A stretch of 8,232 nucleotides of DNA from an uncultured Selenomonadales bacterium (GCA_937915885.1 CALGGP010000117.1:1-8232), one strand, 5' to 3'. Counted from the first letter of the stretch, positions 1 to 7,874 are shown. Numbers and translations: made by a program. The notes: a model not told the origin generated them from the letters alone.

Positions 1-3000
1 GGATGCAAACCGTATGTTTGTGGGTGGGTGGGCGGGATTAAATCTGTTGAGAGATCGAACGCCGCCTCCGAAGAAACAATTTCGTCCAACGGTGAGCCGC
101 CTGTCGATTGATCGAACCAATAATCCTCCGACGGCAGTTGCTCAACCGTCGTGATCCTCGCGGAGTCGAGATCATTATTCTGCTTCGTAAATTTATACGT
201 CGCCTCGACGCCGTCCGCATCGATGATCGTCAGCTCTTTCTTCACGACGCTCTTGACGGTGATCGAGCCGTCGCCGACATTGAGTATGACGCTCGAGCCC
301 TTGATCGACACCGAATCAATAGCGCCGTCGACGAGCTGAATCTTATCGCCCGACTTATAGCCCTTGACGGTATCGTCGCCGTCGCCGTCCGCATACATCA
401 CCACGTCCGCGCCCTTGCCGAGTTTGATCAAGTCATCGCCGCCGCCGCCTTCGACCGACGCTCCGTACTTACTGACGGCGATCTTATTGTCGAGCGCGTT
501 GCCGACGATGTTGATCGCCGCCTTCACCGCCGTTGCCTTGATCTTCTGCACGTTGGCGCCGTAATCCTCCGCGCGGAGCGTGCCCTCGAACGGCTTTTTG
601 ACGGTGAGCGTCGTGCCGTCTTTGCTGAGCTTGACGCCCGCAACCGAGTCGTCCGTTGACGCCGTCGAAACGAGCGCGCCGAGCGTCGCGGCGTATCGAT
701 TATGCCCGTCGCTTGTCTGCAGCTCGACGTTGACATTCGACACCTGCTCAAAATTCGTCACGCCGTCGAAGCGGAGCGCAATCATGCCCGAGTTATCGGT
801 GAGGCTGAGCGCGCCGCCGCCGATCGAATAAGTAAATTCGTTGGTGTTCGACGAGGCGATCGCGATCGTATCTGCCGCCGTGATGTCGGTGATCACCGCC
901 GCGATCGAATTGCCGTCGGTCGGATCGATGACGAACCGATCGGAACCGTCGCCGCCGCTGAGCGTGGTGTTCGCGCCCGAGGTCGAAAGAGTATCGTCGC
1001 CGTCGCCGCCCGCGATCAACACGTTGGCGCCGCTATTTTTAATCGAATCGCCGCTCGCGCTGCCGACGATTGTAACATCCGCGCGGCTGTTATTGATCGT
1101 GGTCGCGTCAAGATAAATGACGTTGTTGACGATGTTAAGCGTCTTATCAGCCGCATCGTCCAACGTGATCGACCCGCTACCAATCGAAATGATCACATCG
1201 TCACCCGAGCGCACCGTCGAATAATCGGCGCCGTCGGTAATTCTGATCGTATCGTCGGAGCCGTAATCGTCGACCACATCATTGCCGTCGCCCGTCGAAT
1301 ACAAAATCACCTGCCGATTGCCGTCAAGCTCGATGGTGTCATTGCCCGCGCCGCCTCGAATCGTCACGTCGGAGCCGGTATTTTTAATCGAATCGACGTC
1401 CGAGGTGCCGCCGATCAACGTATTCGACGCCGCATTGTTGATCACATTACTCGAGACGGTCGGCGTGATATTCGAGCCGCCGATGATATTGATCGTCTTA
1501 TCAGCCGCGTCGTCCAACGTGATCGAGCCGCTACCGAGCGAAATGATCACATCGTCGCCGCTGATCACCGATTGATATTCGGAGGCGTCGGTAATTCTGA
1601 TCGTATCGTCGGAGCCGTAATCGTCGATCACATCATTGCCGTCGCCCGTCGAATACAAAATCACCTGCCGATTGCCGTCAAGTTCGATGGTATCATTGCC
1701 CGTGCCGCCGCGAATCGTCACGTTCGAGCCGTTATTTTTGATCGAATCGGCGCGCGCACTGCCGACAATCGTAATGTCCGCGCGGCTGTTATCGAGCGTG
1801 GGGCTGCTTGCGCTGATGTAAACAACGCTGCTTGGGACGGTCGTCGAGGTATCGGCGGGCGTCGTATCGACGGGCTCGACGGTCGGAATAATTTTTGTGC
1901 CGCCGATGATATTGATCGTCTTATCAGCCGCATCGTCCAACGTGATCGAGCCGCTCCCGAGCGAAATGATCACATCGTCGCCGTTGACCACCGATTGATA
2001 TTCGGAGGCGTCGGCAATTCGGATCGTGTCATTGGAGCTGTAATCGTCGATGAGATCATTGCCGTCGCCCGACGAGTACAAAATTATATTTTGCCCGCCG
2101 TCGAGGTTGAGCGTGTCATTGCCCCTGCCGCCGCGCACCGTCGCAAGCCCGTCGTTCACTGCGATATAATCATTGCCCGCGCCCGCGTTAATCGACACGT
2201 ACCACGCGCCGGTTCTGATCACATCGTTGCCCGCGCCCGCGTCGATCGTCACGTTCGAGCCCGAGTTGAAAATCGTATCGGCATTGGCGGTGCCGCTGAC
2301 GAGCGTGTAAGTCGTCGTATTGCTGATCACATCGCTTGCGACGGTCGGAGTGACATTCGAGCCGCCGACGATGACGGGCGTGATAACGTAAGGGTCTTTG
2401 AGCGTGATCGAGCCGCTCCCGATCGAAATGATGACGTCGGAGCCGCTGCTCAGCGTCTGATAATCGGAGCCGTCGGTGATCGAAATCGTATCGGACGCCA
2501 CGTAACCGGTGACCACATCGTTGCCGTCGCCGTTTTTGTACTGAATGAGCATGTGCGAGCCCTCGGCGTTGATTGTGTCATTGCCCTTGCCGCCGTTGAC
2601 GGTGTTGTACCAACTGCGCGACTGATTGAAAATGGAATCGTCGCCGTTGCCCGCGCTGATGGAAACGTAATCGCCCGAGTAATTATTGATGATGTCGTCG
2701 CCGTCGCGCGCATCGATCGTCACGTTGGAAGCGTAATTGTCGATCGTGTCGTCCGCGCGGGTGCCGGTGAGGAGCGTGTCGGCGGTGTAATTGCCGGTTT
2801 CGGTCGAGGCGGTGCTTCTGTTGACGCCGCCGACGATGTTTAGGGTGACAGTTGCCGCATTGGCGAGCGTCACCGAGCCCGAGCCGATATTGATGATCAT
2901 ATCGACGCCCGAGTGCATAGTCGCATACTCCGCGCCGTCGACGATGCGGATCGTGTCGGTCGCGTTGTAGCCGATAACGGAATCGTTGCCGTCGGTCGCC

Positions 3001-3347
3001 GCGTATTCAAACGTATTTCGATAGCCGTATGCTTGAATGGTATCGTTGCCCGCGCCGCCGCGAATCGTTTCGTCTGAATAAATTCTCGCGTCGATGATGT
3101 CATCGCCCGCGCCGCCGTCGACGCTCATATAAGGGTCGTAAGCGGCGATCGAATCATCACCGTCGCCGCCGTCGATGGTGACGTAGCCGTAATTATTATT
3201 GATCGTGTAAGTCGTCGAGATCGAATTGATGACCAAATCATTGCCGTCGCCCGCGTCAATCTGCACTCCGCCCGCGTAATTTTCAATCGTATCGTCGCCG
3301 TTCGAGCCGCTTATGACGGTGTTCGTCGTCGTGTTTGACAATTGCAT
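1..3347 (-). CDS. Large RTX-type (hemolysin-type calcium-binding repeat) protein, C-terminus cut by window edge
   Basis: The frame is open from an ATG at 3345-3347 to the left edge, 1115 codons without a stop. The start is set by GGAGGA six bases upstream and by a consensus promoter. The N-terminus (MQLSNTTTNTVISGSNGDD) has no signal peptide or hydrophobic segment. Residues about 14-105 hold RTX nonapeptides of the GGxGxDxxx type (GGDGDDSIAA, GGAGDDIIDA, GGAGNDTIQA), which in this family bind calcium in a beta-roll. Six modules of about 60 residues follow (GDGND...DTIRI...SGDDVII.GSGSITL), starting near residues 116, 270, 423, 564, 682 and 988. A divergent region (about 790-960) precedes the last nonapeptide (GGGGDDLIKL) and module. 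The tail contains EDYWFDQS and an IPPTHPQT stretch. RTX proteins usually leave by type I secretion using a C-terminal signal, which would lie outside the window. Role inferred: secreted or surface adhesin or S-layer-like protein; an enzyme or toxin domain further on cannot be excluded. Confidence 0.87.
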   Translation of the reverse strand, partial: MQLSNTTTNTVISGSNGDDTIENYAGGVQIDAGDGNDLVINSISTTYTINNNYGYVTIDGGDGDDSIAAYDPYMSVDGGAGDDIIDARIYSDETIRGGAGNDTIQAYGYRNTFEYAATDGNDSVIGYNATDTIRIVDGAEYATMHSGVDMIINIGSGSVTLANAATVTLNIVGGVNRSTASTETGNYTADTLLTGTRADDTIDNYASNVTIDARDGDDIINNYSGDYVSISAGNGDDSIFNQSRSWYNTVNGGKGNDTINAEGSHMLIQYKNGDGNDVVTGYVASDTISITDGSDYQTLSSGSDVIISIGSGSITLKDPYVITPVIVGGSNVTPTVASDVISNTTTYTLVSGTANADTIFNSGSNVTIDAGAGNDVIRTGAWYVSINAGAGNDYIAVNDGLATVRGGRGNDTLNLDGGQNIILYSSGDGNDLIDDYSSNDTIRIADASEYQSVVNGDDVIISLGSGSITLDDAADKTINIIGGTKIIPTVEPVDTTPADTSTTVPSSVVYISASSPTLDNSRADITIVGSARADSIKNNGSNVTIRGGTGNDTIELDGNRQVILYSTGDGNDVIDDYGSDDTIRITDASEYQSVISGDDVIISLGSGSITLDDAADKTINIIGGSNITPTVSSNVINNAASNTLIGGTSDVDSIKNTGSDVTIRGGAGNDTIELDGNRQVILYSTGDGNDVVDDYGSDDTIRITDGADYSTVRSGDDVIISIGSGSITLDDAADKTLNIVNNVIYLDATTINNSRADVTIVGSASGDSIKNSGANVLIAGGDGDDTLSTSGANTTLSGGDGSDRFVIDPTDGNSIAAVITDITAADTIAIASSNTNEFTYSIGGGALSLTDNSGMIALRFDGVTNFEQVSNVNVELQTSDGHNRYAATLGALVSTASTDDSVAGVKLSKDGTTLTVKKPFEGTLRAEDYGANVQKIKATAVKAAINIVGNALDNKIAVSKYGASVEGGGGDDLIKLGKGADVVMYADGDGDDTVKGYKSGDKIQLVDGAIDSVSIKGSSVILNVGDGSITVKSVVKKELTIIDADGVEATYKFTKQNNDLDSARITTVEQLPSEDYWFDQSTGGSPLDEIVSSEAAFDLSTDLIPPTHPQTYGLH
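22..36 (+). other. Potential G-quadruplex motif inside the RTX gene
   Basis: Four G3 runs separated by single bases (GGGTGGGTGGGCGGG) lie on the plus strand, the template strand for the RTX gene. The coding strand reads as the Pro/Thr/His stretch PPTHP. Such short-loop motifs are among the most stable quadruplex formers in vitro; any function here is unknown. Confidence 0.5.
1126..1395 (-). repeat. Intragenic RTX module, near-identical copy (module 5 plus upstream segment)
   Basis: The DNA at 1141-1395 matches 1495-1749 at an offset of exactly 354 bases (118 codons) with few differences. In protein it carries GGAGNDTIELDGNRQVILYS, then GDGNDVVDDYGSDDTIRI and DDVIISIGSGSITLDDAADK. It is an in-frame direct repeat inside the RTX gene, consistent with recent duplication or gene-conversion-like homogenisation. 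Confidence 0.85.
1480..1749 (-). repeat. Intragenic RTX module, near-identical copy (module 4 plus upstream segment)
   Basis: This is the partner of the repeat at 1126-1395. Protein differences are mostly in the short segment GDDTIRITD(A/G)(S/A)(E/D)Y. Its outer part (about 1728-1798, NSRADITIVGSARADSIKN) also matches 1030-1100 (NSRADVTIVGSASGDSIKN), so different segments of the gene have been reused in different combinations. Confidence 0.85.
1903..2082 (-). repeat. Intragenic RTX module, third close copy (module 3)
   Basis: The DNA from 1918 to about 2082 matches 1495-1659 at an offset of 423 bases (141 codons). The extra 23 codons relative to the other spacing are a Pro/Thr-rich linker (TVEPVDTTPADTSTTVPSS) between modules 3 and 4. 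Similarity fades beyond 2082. Modules 1 (about 2830-3000), 2 (about 2375-2540) and 6 (about 207-386) are recognisable mainly as protein. Confidence 0.75.
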
Positions 3348-3383
3348 ATCGAGTCCTCCAAACACATTATTATCTCGAACGGT

Positions 3384-3411
3384 ATTATACAGAAAATGGC
3401 TTGAAAGGCAA
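3384..3411 (-). promoter_or_regulatory. Promoter of the RTX gene
   Basis: Read on the minus strand there is a perfect TATAAT -10 box (3384-3389) and a TTGCCT -35 box (3406-3411, four of six matches to TTGACA) with a 16-base spacer. Transcription would start near 3377, giving a leader of about 30 bases containing the GGAGGA ribosome site (3354-3359). It sits just downstream of the terminator of the preceding gene, so the RTX gene is probably transcribed on its own by the housekeeping sigma factor. No operator or riboswitch is seen. Confidence 0.75.
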
Positions 3412-3424
3412 AATTTATTTACGC

Positions 3425-3455
3425 AAAAAAAATCCCCGCGATCGAGCACGGGGAT
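3425..3455 (-). terminator. Rho-independent terminator of the DUF2225 gene
   Basis: On the minus strand, 26 bases after the stop codon, a 7-bp stem (ATCCCCG paired with CGGGGAT, 3449-3455 and 3432-3438) closes a 10-base loop and is followed directly by eight T residues (3425-3432 on the plus strand are A). The T tract occurs only on the minus-strand exit side, so it acts in one direction. It separates the DUF2225 transcript from the RTX promoter, which begins 13 bases further on. Confidence 0.85.
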
Positions 3456-3480
3456 CGAAAAATTATTTTGGGATTGGAAT

Positions 3481-4173
3481 TTATTTTTTCTTCTCTGCTT
3501 CCTTCTGCGCCGCGCGGACGTCCTCCCAAAGGGTGCGCGCCTTCTCGAAAATCGTCCGCTCACGGATGCGCGCGTTCTGATCGCCGATAATCCTCGAAAG
3601 GAACGACGCGCAATTGCCGTAGTCGTTGAGCAGATAATAAATCGCGCCGGTGACGAACAACGCGCCGGTGTCCGTCAAATTCCCCATCGGATATCGCTCC
3701 GTCGCCAGCGATTGAGCGTAGAGCTCCGCCGCCTTTTTGAGATATTCCTCCTCCATCTCCTTATTGTCGATCGAGCGATAGATCCACGCCAGCTGATGGC
3801 ACGTCGACGCCTTTTTTGCCAACGGCGCCTTCAACAGGTCGAGGCACTCGATCGCGCGCTCGAACGCATTGATCGCATCGCCCGCCGTGTGCTCGTCGAG
3901 AAAATCTTTATCGATCGGATTTGCCTCGAGATATTCTTTGATCTGAGCGCGCGTCCGCTCGGTGATCTTCACGCCGAAAGTCTTCTCGTCGCCCGCGAAG
4001 CCGCAGTGCTCGCACAGCCAAATGCGATAGTAGTAAATGTTGAAGTCTTTGTAGTGAATGCAGGTGTCGGGATCCTGCTTGACCATCAGCAGCCGCGACT
4101 TCGGCTTGATCACGCGCGTCTTCTGATTGCAGATCGGGCAGGGCTTTTCAACCACGAACGTATTCTTATCCAT
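3481..4173 (-). CDS. DUF2225 family protein (zinc-ribbon-like CxxC pairs and TPR-like helices)
   Basis: This 230-residue protein starts at an ATG preceded by AAGGAG seven bases upstream and ends in TAA. The N-terminus has two CxxC pairs, CPIC (12-15) and CEHC (54-57), plus C38-x-H40 between them; four cysteines so spaced suggest a zinc-ribbon-like metal site. The segment YYYRIWLCEHCGFAG is typical of DUF2225 as I know it. From about residue 99 onward the chain is helical with TPR-like periodicity (DAINAFERAIECLDLL; KASTCHQLAWIYRSID; EYLKKAAELYAQSL; TGALFVTGAIYYLLNDYGNC), which suggests a protein-interaction surface. The C-terminus is a charged helix ending in EAEKKK. There is no signal peptide or membrane segment, so it is probably cytoplasmic. 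The family has no assigned biochemical function, and none can be read from the neighbours: the flanking genes appear to be separately transcribed. No convincing promoter was seen in 4174-4256. Confidence 0.88.
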   Translation of the reverse strand: MDKNTFVVEKPCPICNQKTRVIKPKSRLLMVKQDPDTCIHYKDFNIYYYRIWLCEHCGFAGDEKTFGVKITERTRAQIKEYLEANPIDKDFLDEHTAGDAINAFERAIECLDLLKAPLAKKASTCHQLAWIYRSIDNKEMEEEYLKKAAELYAQSLATERYPMGNLTDTGALFVTGAIYYLLNDYGNCASFLSRIIGDQNARIRERTIFEKARTLWEDVRAAQKEAEKKK

Positions 4174-4248
4174 AATCTCACTCCTTAAAAAATTTTTTGC
4201 GCCGACGAATGTTTTTTATGGGCGCCGCGTTCGGAGGCGGTTGCCGCT

Positions 4249-4333
4249 AAAAAAAGGGGCGCCGCCGACGCGGGGTGGGAACCTCCTCCTCTGTTGGGCG
4301 CCGTCGTCGGGGGTGGGAGCGTCGGCGGCGCCC
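4249..4333 (-). terminator. Probable terminator of the GH13-GH77 gene, formed by the palindromic repeat
   Basis: Eighteen bases after the TAA stop of the fusion gene, minus-strand transcription meets a perfect 15-bp GC-rich stem (4319-4333 with 4257-4271) followed by CCCC-free exit into seven T residues (plus-strand A at 4249-4255, one G after the arm). The 47-base loop is long for a classical intrinsic terminator but contains further GC-rich pairing. A small inverted repeat (TTCAAC/GTTGAA, 4334-4346) lies between the stop and the element. Termination here is inferred from structure alone. Confidence 0.55.
4257..4333 (+). repeat. Palindromic intergenic repeat element, complete copy 1
   Basis: This 77-base element has perfect 15-base terminal inverted arms (GGGCGCCGCCGACGC at 4257-4271 and its exact complement at 4319-4333). 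The interior has two GGGGTGGGA-type G-rich blocks and, at 4296-4303, a second direct copy of the arm start (GGGCGCCG). A homologous 78-base copy in the opposite orientation lies at 7875-7952, with about 80% identity by eye. It encodes no protein. Possible identities are a REP/BIME-like hairpin repeat, a non-autonomous MITE-like element, or a repeated RNA structure; no flanking target duplication is obvious. Confidence 0.75.
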
Positions 4334-4350
4334 TTCAACCGTTGAAAATC

Positions 4351-7300
4351 TTAACGCTGATATTTATTACACAGCGCCTTCAAATTTCCTGCCTGCGCGT
4401 TCAATTGATAGTCCGGCTTCATTCGCCAGCCCCAATTCGTCCCGACGGTGCCCGGCGTATTCATCCGACTGCCGCTGTCAAGTTTCAACACATCCTGCAT
4501 CGGCACGATCGCAAACCGACTGTTCGACGCATAAGCGAACTCTATCAACTTCTGACAGACATCATCGGGGCGTCGATCGTCCGCTCCGATCAACTTCGCT
4601 ATCGTCACTCGCGACGCGCTGTCGATGTCCTCAAGGTACCAGCCGACCGTCGTATTGTTGTCGTGCGTGCCCGTGTACACCAACGAATTTTCGGGCGCCG
4701 TGAATCCGATCCGTCCGTCCTCGTTGAAGTGCAGCTCGAAATGTAAAATCTTCATGCCCGGGAAGCCGCAATCCAATCTCAACTGCTCGACCTCGTCAGT
4801 GATCACGCCTAAATCTTCGGCGACGATCCGACGCGACAGTTCATCGATCTCTCGTCCGAGCTCGGTGAACAGCGCCATGCCCGGTCCCTTGATCCATTTG
4901 CCGTTGATCGCCGTCGTCTCTTCGCTGTCGACTTCCCAATACGCCTCGAAACCTCTGAAGTGATCGATCCGAACGATGTCAACGATCCCGAGCAATTTTT
5001 TCAGGCGGAGCTTCCACCACGAATATTTATCCTCCGACATCGCATCCCAATCGTATTGCGGATTGCCCCACAATTGCCCCGTCGCCGAGAAATAATCCGG
5101 CGGAACGCCCGCGACTTTTTTCGGCGTGCCGTCCTCGTTGAGCTTAAAGAATTTCTGATTCGCCCACGCGTCGGCGGAGTCCGCGCTGATGAAGATCGGC
5201 ATATCCCCGAGAATGTCAATCGATTTTTCCCGAGCATACGCATGCAGTTTCGACCACTGCAGATCGAAAATAAACTGCTTGAATTTCTCGTAGGCAATCA
5301 CATCAGCCAACCGCGCGGACGCCTTTTCAAGCGCCTCGGGCTCGCGCTGCTTGATCGGATCGGTCCACTTCGTCCAGTCCTTGTCCTTATTATCGACCTT
5401 CAACGCCATGAACAATCCGTAGTCGTCGAGCCAATATTTTTCTCGAGCACAAAATTCATCGAACTGCCGACGGAGATCGCCTTCGACCGTCTTAAACTTA
5501 TTGAAGGCTTTCTTAAACAGTTTTTCCTTCCAAGCGCTGACTTTGAAGAACTCGGCAAGCGCGGGATTTTTAATGTCGAGCGGCTTGACGTCCGACGGAT
5601 CGATCAGTCCGATCTCGACAAGCCCGTCGATTGAGATCAGCATCGGATTGCTCGCAAACGCCGACGGCGATTGATACGGCGAAAATCCGAACCCGACCGG
5701 ATTCAACGGAAGGATTTGCCAGATCGATTGCCCCGCCGCCTTCAAATAATCAACGAACTCGAACGCCTCACGTCCGAGATCGCCCACGCCGTATTTCGAC
5801 GGCAACGACGTCGGATGAAGCAAAATTCCCGCGCGGCGCTCGTAATGTTTTTGCGGCTCAATATGATGTAACAACACTCCGCTCAACGGCGCCATCTTGA
5901 CATTCACTCGACCGCGACTGACGGGATATTTTTTCGTGTCGTCAAACGCGTCGACGAAAATTCCGTTGGCGAAGTCGACCACATCAAACGACGCGTCGAT
6001 CTCATCTTTCGAGCGATTGAACGCGACGATGTAAGCATCATTTTTTTCTTCGTTGCCGAACACGTCTCGACCGTTGCGAATCACGCGCGCGAACGAAACG
6101 ATATCGCCCGCCGCATGCAACGGCAACAACTCACCCGTCCGAAGCACGACGTTATTGTTTCGAGCCGCTATAAATTTTTTATACTCCGCGCGGATTGTTT
6201 CATCGCCGTGCGCCCAATCATACGGACGCCGATTGGTCGGATCCTTGAAACCCTGCATCGCAATCTCGTCGCCGTAATAAATGCACGGCACGCCGGGATA
6301 AGTGAACTGCCACAACGCCGCCATCAACAGCCGCGCCTTGCCGAGTTTTTCATGCTCCTCGTCGAGACGGAACTGCATCTGTTTGATCGTCGGCACGCCC
6401 TCAATGTCGGGCGCCTCGCCGAAAATCGTCACCGCCCGCATCACGTCGTGACTGCCGATCAAATTCATCATCGCGTAGAAATTTTCCTTCGGATAATTCT
6501 CCCGCAGACTTTCAAGCCGTCGCATGCACGTCGCGCCGTCGATTTTCCCCGTGATGAAGTTGACCACATGAGCGCGGAACGGATAATTCATCGCCGAATC
6601 GATCTCATAGCCGCTCAAATATTGCCGTTGAGTCCCGTAAGCGATCTTATTCGACGCGTCCTCCCAGACCTCGCCGATCACAACCGCCTCGGGATCAATC
6701 CGCTTGATCTCCGAATAAAATCCCTTTGAAAACTCCGGCTCGAGCTCGTCAATCACGTCGAGACGCCAGCCGCCAATGCCCTCGCCCAACCAATGGCGCA
6801 ACACGCTGTCCTGATTGCGGATCACAAAATCCATATACGACGGCGTGTCTTCCTTGACGTTCGGCATCACCCAAAAATTCCACCAGCACTCATATTCGTC
6901 GGGATAATTTTTGAAAGTGAACCACTCGTAATACGGCGACTCCTTTGACTGATACGCGCCGAGATCGTCATAGGTTCCGAATCGATTGAAGTATCGACTG
7001 TCGGCGCCGGTGTGACTGAACACGCCGTCGAGAATAATTTTGATGCCGACGTCCCGCGCGGCGTCGACGAGATGTTTGAACTCCTCGTTGGTGCCGAAAA
7101 TCGGATCGATTTTGTGATAATCGGCGGTGTCGTAGCGATGATTGCTCACCGACTCGAAAATCGGATTGAGATAAATCACGTTGACGCCGAGCTCCTTCAA
7201 ATATCCGAGCTTCTGCTCGAGCCCGCGCGCGTTGCCTCCGAAGAAATCATACGCGACAACATCTTTCGTGTCGACATCCTTATAGTAGCAGGGCTCATCG

Positions 7301-7809
7301 TCCCAACACGCGTGATAAACCGCGCCGCGCTTCTCGATCAATTGATTGCCGTCGCGATTGAAACGGTCGGGGAAAATCTGATACATCACCGAATGCTTAA
7401 ACCAATCGGGCGTCTTGAATCCCCTTTGACAGACGGTAATTTGGAACGGCGGCGGCACGTGGTCGTAGAGATCGCCCGCGCCTCCGAGCCGTTCTTCGTT
7501 ATTGCCGTAGTAGTACGTCTGATCGTCCGTCACGATGATGAAGTAGTACCACACCAGGCAGCCGCGCTCGGGCAATTGGATTGTGATCGAATAAAATTTT
7601 TCTTCGACGGACGGCTCGTCGGTGGTCGACAGCTCACGTAATTTTTCGGCGCCGCCTTCGGCGTGGGTGCGGATCATGACTTTATCGATCGGGTCTTCGG
7701 TTTTGATCCTGATGCCGAGCTGGATTTTCGACGAAGTCTCTGCGGCTCCGACGATCGAGCGGTAATAAATTCGTTGCGAGTTGTGCTCGACATTACCTCT
7801 TTCAATCAT
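4351..7809 (-). CDS. Bifunctional alpha-glucan enzyme: GH13 (neopullulanase/amylase-like) fused to GH77 4-alpha-glucanotransferase
   Basis: 1152 residues from the ATG at 7807-7809 (GGAGT six bases upstream). The open frame extends to 8016, but those 69 extra codons lie in repeat DNA and lack a ribosome site. Residues about 10-125 resemble a CBM34-type starch-binding beta-domain. The GH13 barrel (about 135-560) has region I DGVFSHTG (261-268), region II GWRLD with nucleophile D351, region III GEVWE with acid/base E380, and region IV GSHD with D455; a beta-domain runs to about 650. GH77 (about 657-1145) starts at GILLHPTSLPSKYGVGDLG and has GFSPYQSPSAFASNP (708-722), GVPPDYFSATGQLWGNPQYD (901-920), nucleophile D949 in VRIDHFRG, acid/base E998 in AEDLG, and THDN with D1050. 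Both sites look intact. No signal peptide, so it is cytoplasmic. GH13 would cleave alpha-glucans or maltodextrins; GH77 (MalQ-like) transfers alpha-1,4-glucan segments between chains and releases glucose. Together they suit glycogen or imported maltodextrin use. Exact GH13 specificity is uncertain. Confidence 0.93.
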   Translation of the reverse strand: MIERGNVEHNSQRIYYRSIVGAAETSSKIQLGIRIKTEDPIDKVMIRTHAEGGAEKLRELSTTDEPSVEEKFYSITIQLPERGCLVWYYFIIVTDDQTYYYGNNEERLGGAGDLYDHVPPPFQITVCQRGFKTPDWFKHSVMYQIFPDRFNRDGNQLIEKRGAVYHACWDDEPCYYKDVDTKDVVAYDFFGGNARGLEQKLGYLKELGVNVIYLNPIFESVSNHRYDTADYHKIDPIFGTNEEFKHLVDAARDVGIKIILDGVFSHTGADSRYFNRFGTYDDLGAYQSKESPYYEWFTFKNYPDEYECWWNFWVMPNVKEDTPSYMDFVIRNQDSVLRHWLGEGIGGWRLDVIDELEPEFSKGFYSEIKRIDPEAVVIGEVWEDASNKIAYGTQRQYLSGYEIDSAMNYPFRAHVVNFITGKIDGATCMRRLESLRENYPKENFYAMMNLIGSHDVMRAVTIFGEAPDIEGVPTIKQMQFRLDEEHEKLGKARLLMAALWQFTYPGVPCIYYGDEIAMQGFKDPTNRRPYDWAHGDETIRAEYKKFIAARNNNVVLRTGELLPLHAAGDIVSFARVIRNGRDVFGNEEKNDAYIVAFNRSKDEIDASFDVVDFANGIFVDAFDDTKKYPVSRGRVNVKMAPLSGVLLHHIEPQKHYERRAGILLHPTSLPSKYGVGDLGREAFEFVDYLKAAGQSIWQILPLNPVGFGFSPYQSPSAFASNPMLISIDGLVEIGLIDPSDVKPLDIKNPALAEFFKVSAWKEKLFKKAFNKFKTVEGDLRRQFDEFCAREKYWLDDYGLFMALKVDNKDKDWTKWTDPIKQREPEALEKASARLADVIAYEKFKQFIFDLQWSKLHAYAREKSIDILGDMPIFISADSADAWANQKFFKLNEDGTPKKVAGVPPDYFSATGQLWGNPQYDWDAMSEDKYSWWKLRLKKLLGIVDIVRIDHFRGFEAYWEVDSEETTAINGKWIKGPGMALFTELGREIDELSRRIVAEDLGVITDEVEQLRLDCGFPGMKILHFELHFNEDGRIGFTAPENSLVYTGTHDNNTTVGWYLEDIDSASRVTIAKLIGADDRRPDDVCQKLIEFAYASNSRFAIVPMQDVLKLDSGSRMNTPGTVGTNWGWRMKPDYQLNAQAGNLKALCNKYQR

Positions 7810-7874
7810 AGTATCACTCCAAACTTTTAATGAAGGGGCGCCGCCCATCGCCCATATGGGGCTGCTGTTTTCAT

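Noticed and set aside
702..2843. A long plus-strand open frame of 713 codons opposite the RTX gene
   Set aside because: It is codon-for-codon antisense to the RTX frame; its repetitive Arg/Val/Ala/Asp composition simply mirrors GAC/GGC/ATC-rich RTX codons. It has no recognisable domain, and the minus frame has clear RTX motifs plus promoter and ribosome site.
3313..4188. Plus-strand open frame opposite the DUF2225 gene
   Set aside because: It is antisense to a gene with clear CxxC motifs, a ribosome site and a terminator, and has no recognisable product of its own.
4174..4256. A promoter for the DUF2225 gene around the A6T6 palindrome (4187-4198)
   Set aside because: The AT-rich tract abuts the ribosome site and no -35/-10 pair with sensible spacing could be found; the true promoter remains unknown.
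4960..7641. Plus-strand open frames opposite the glucan enzyme (4960-5634, 6115-6729, 7012-7641)
   Set aside because: They lie antisense to well-conserved GH13 and GH77 motifs and show no independent coding features.
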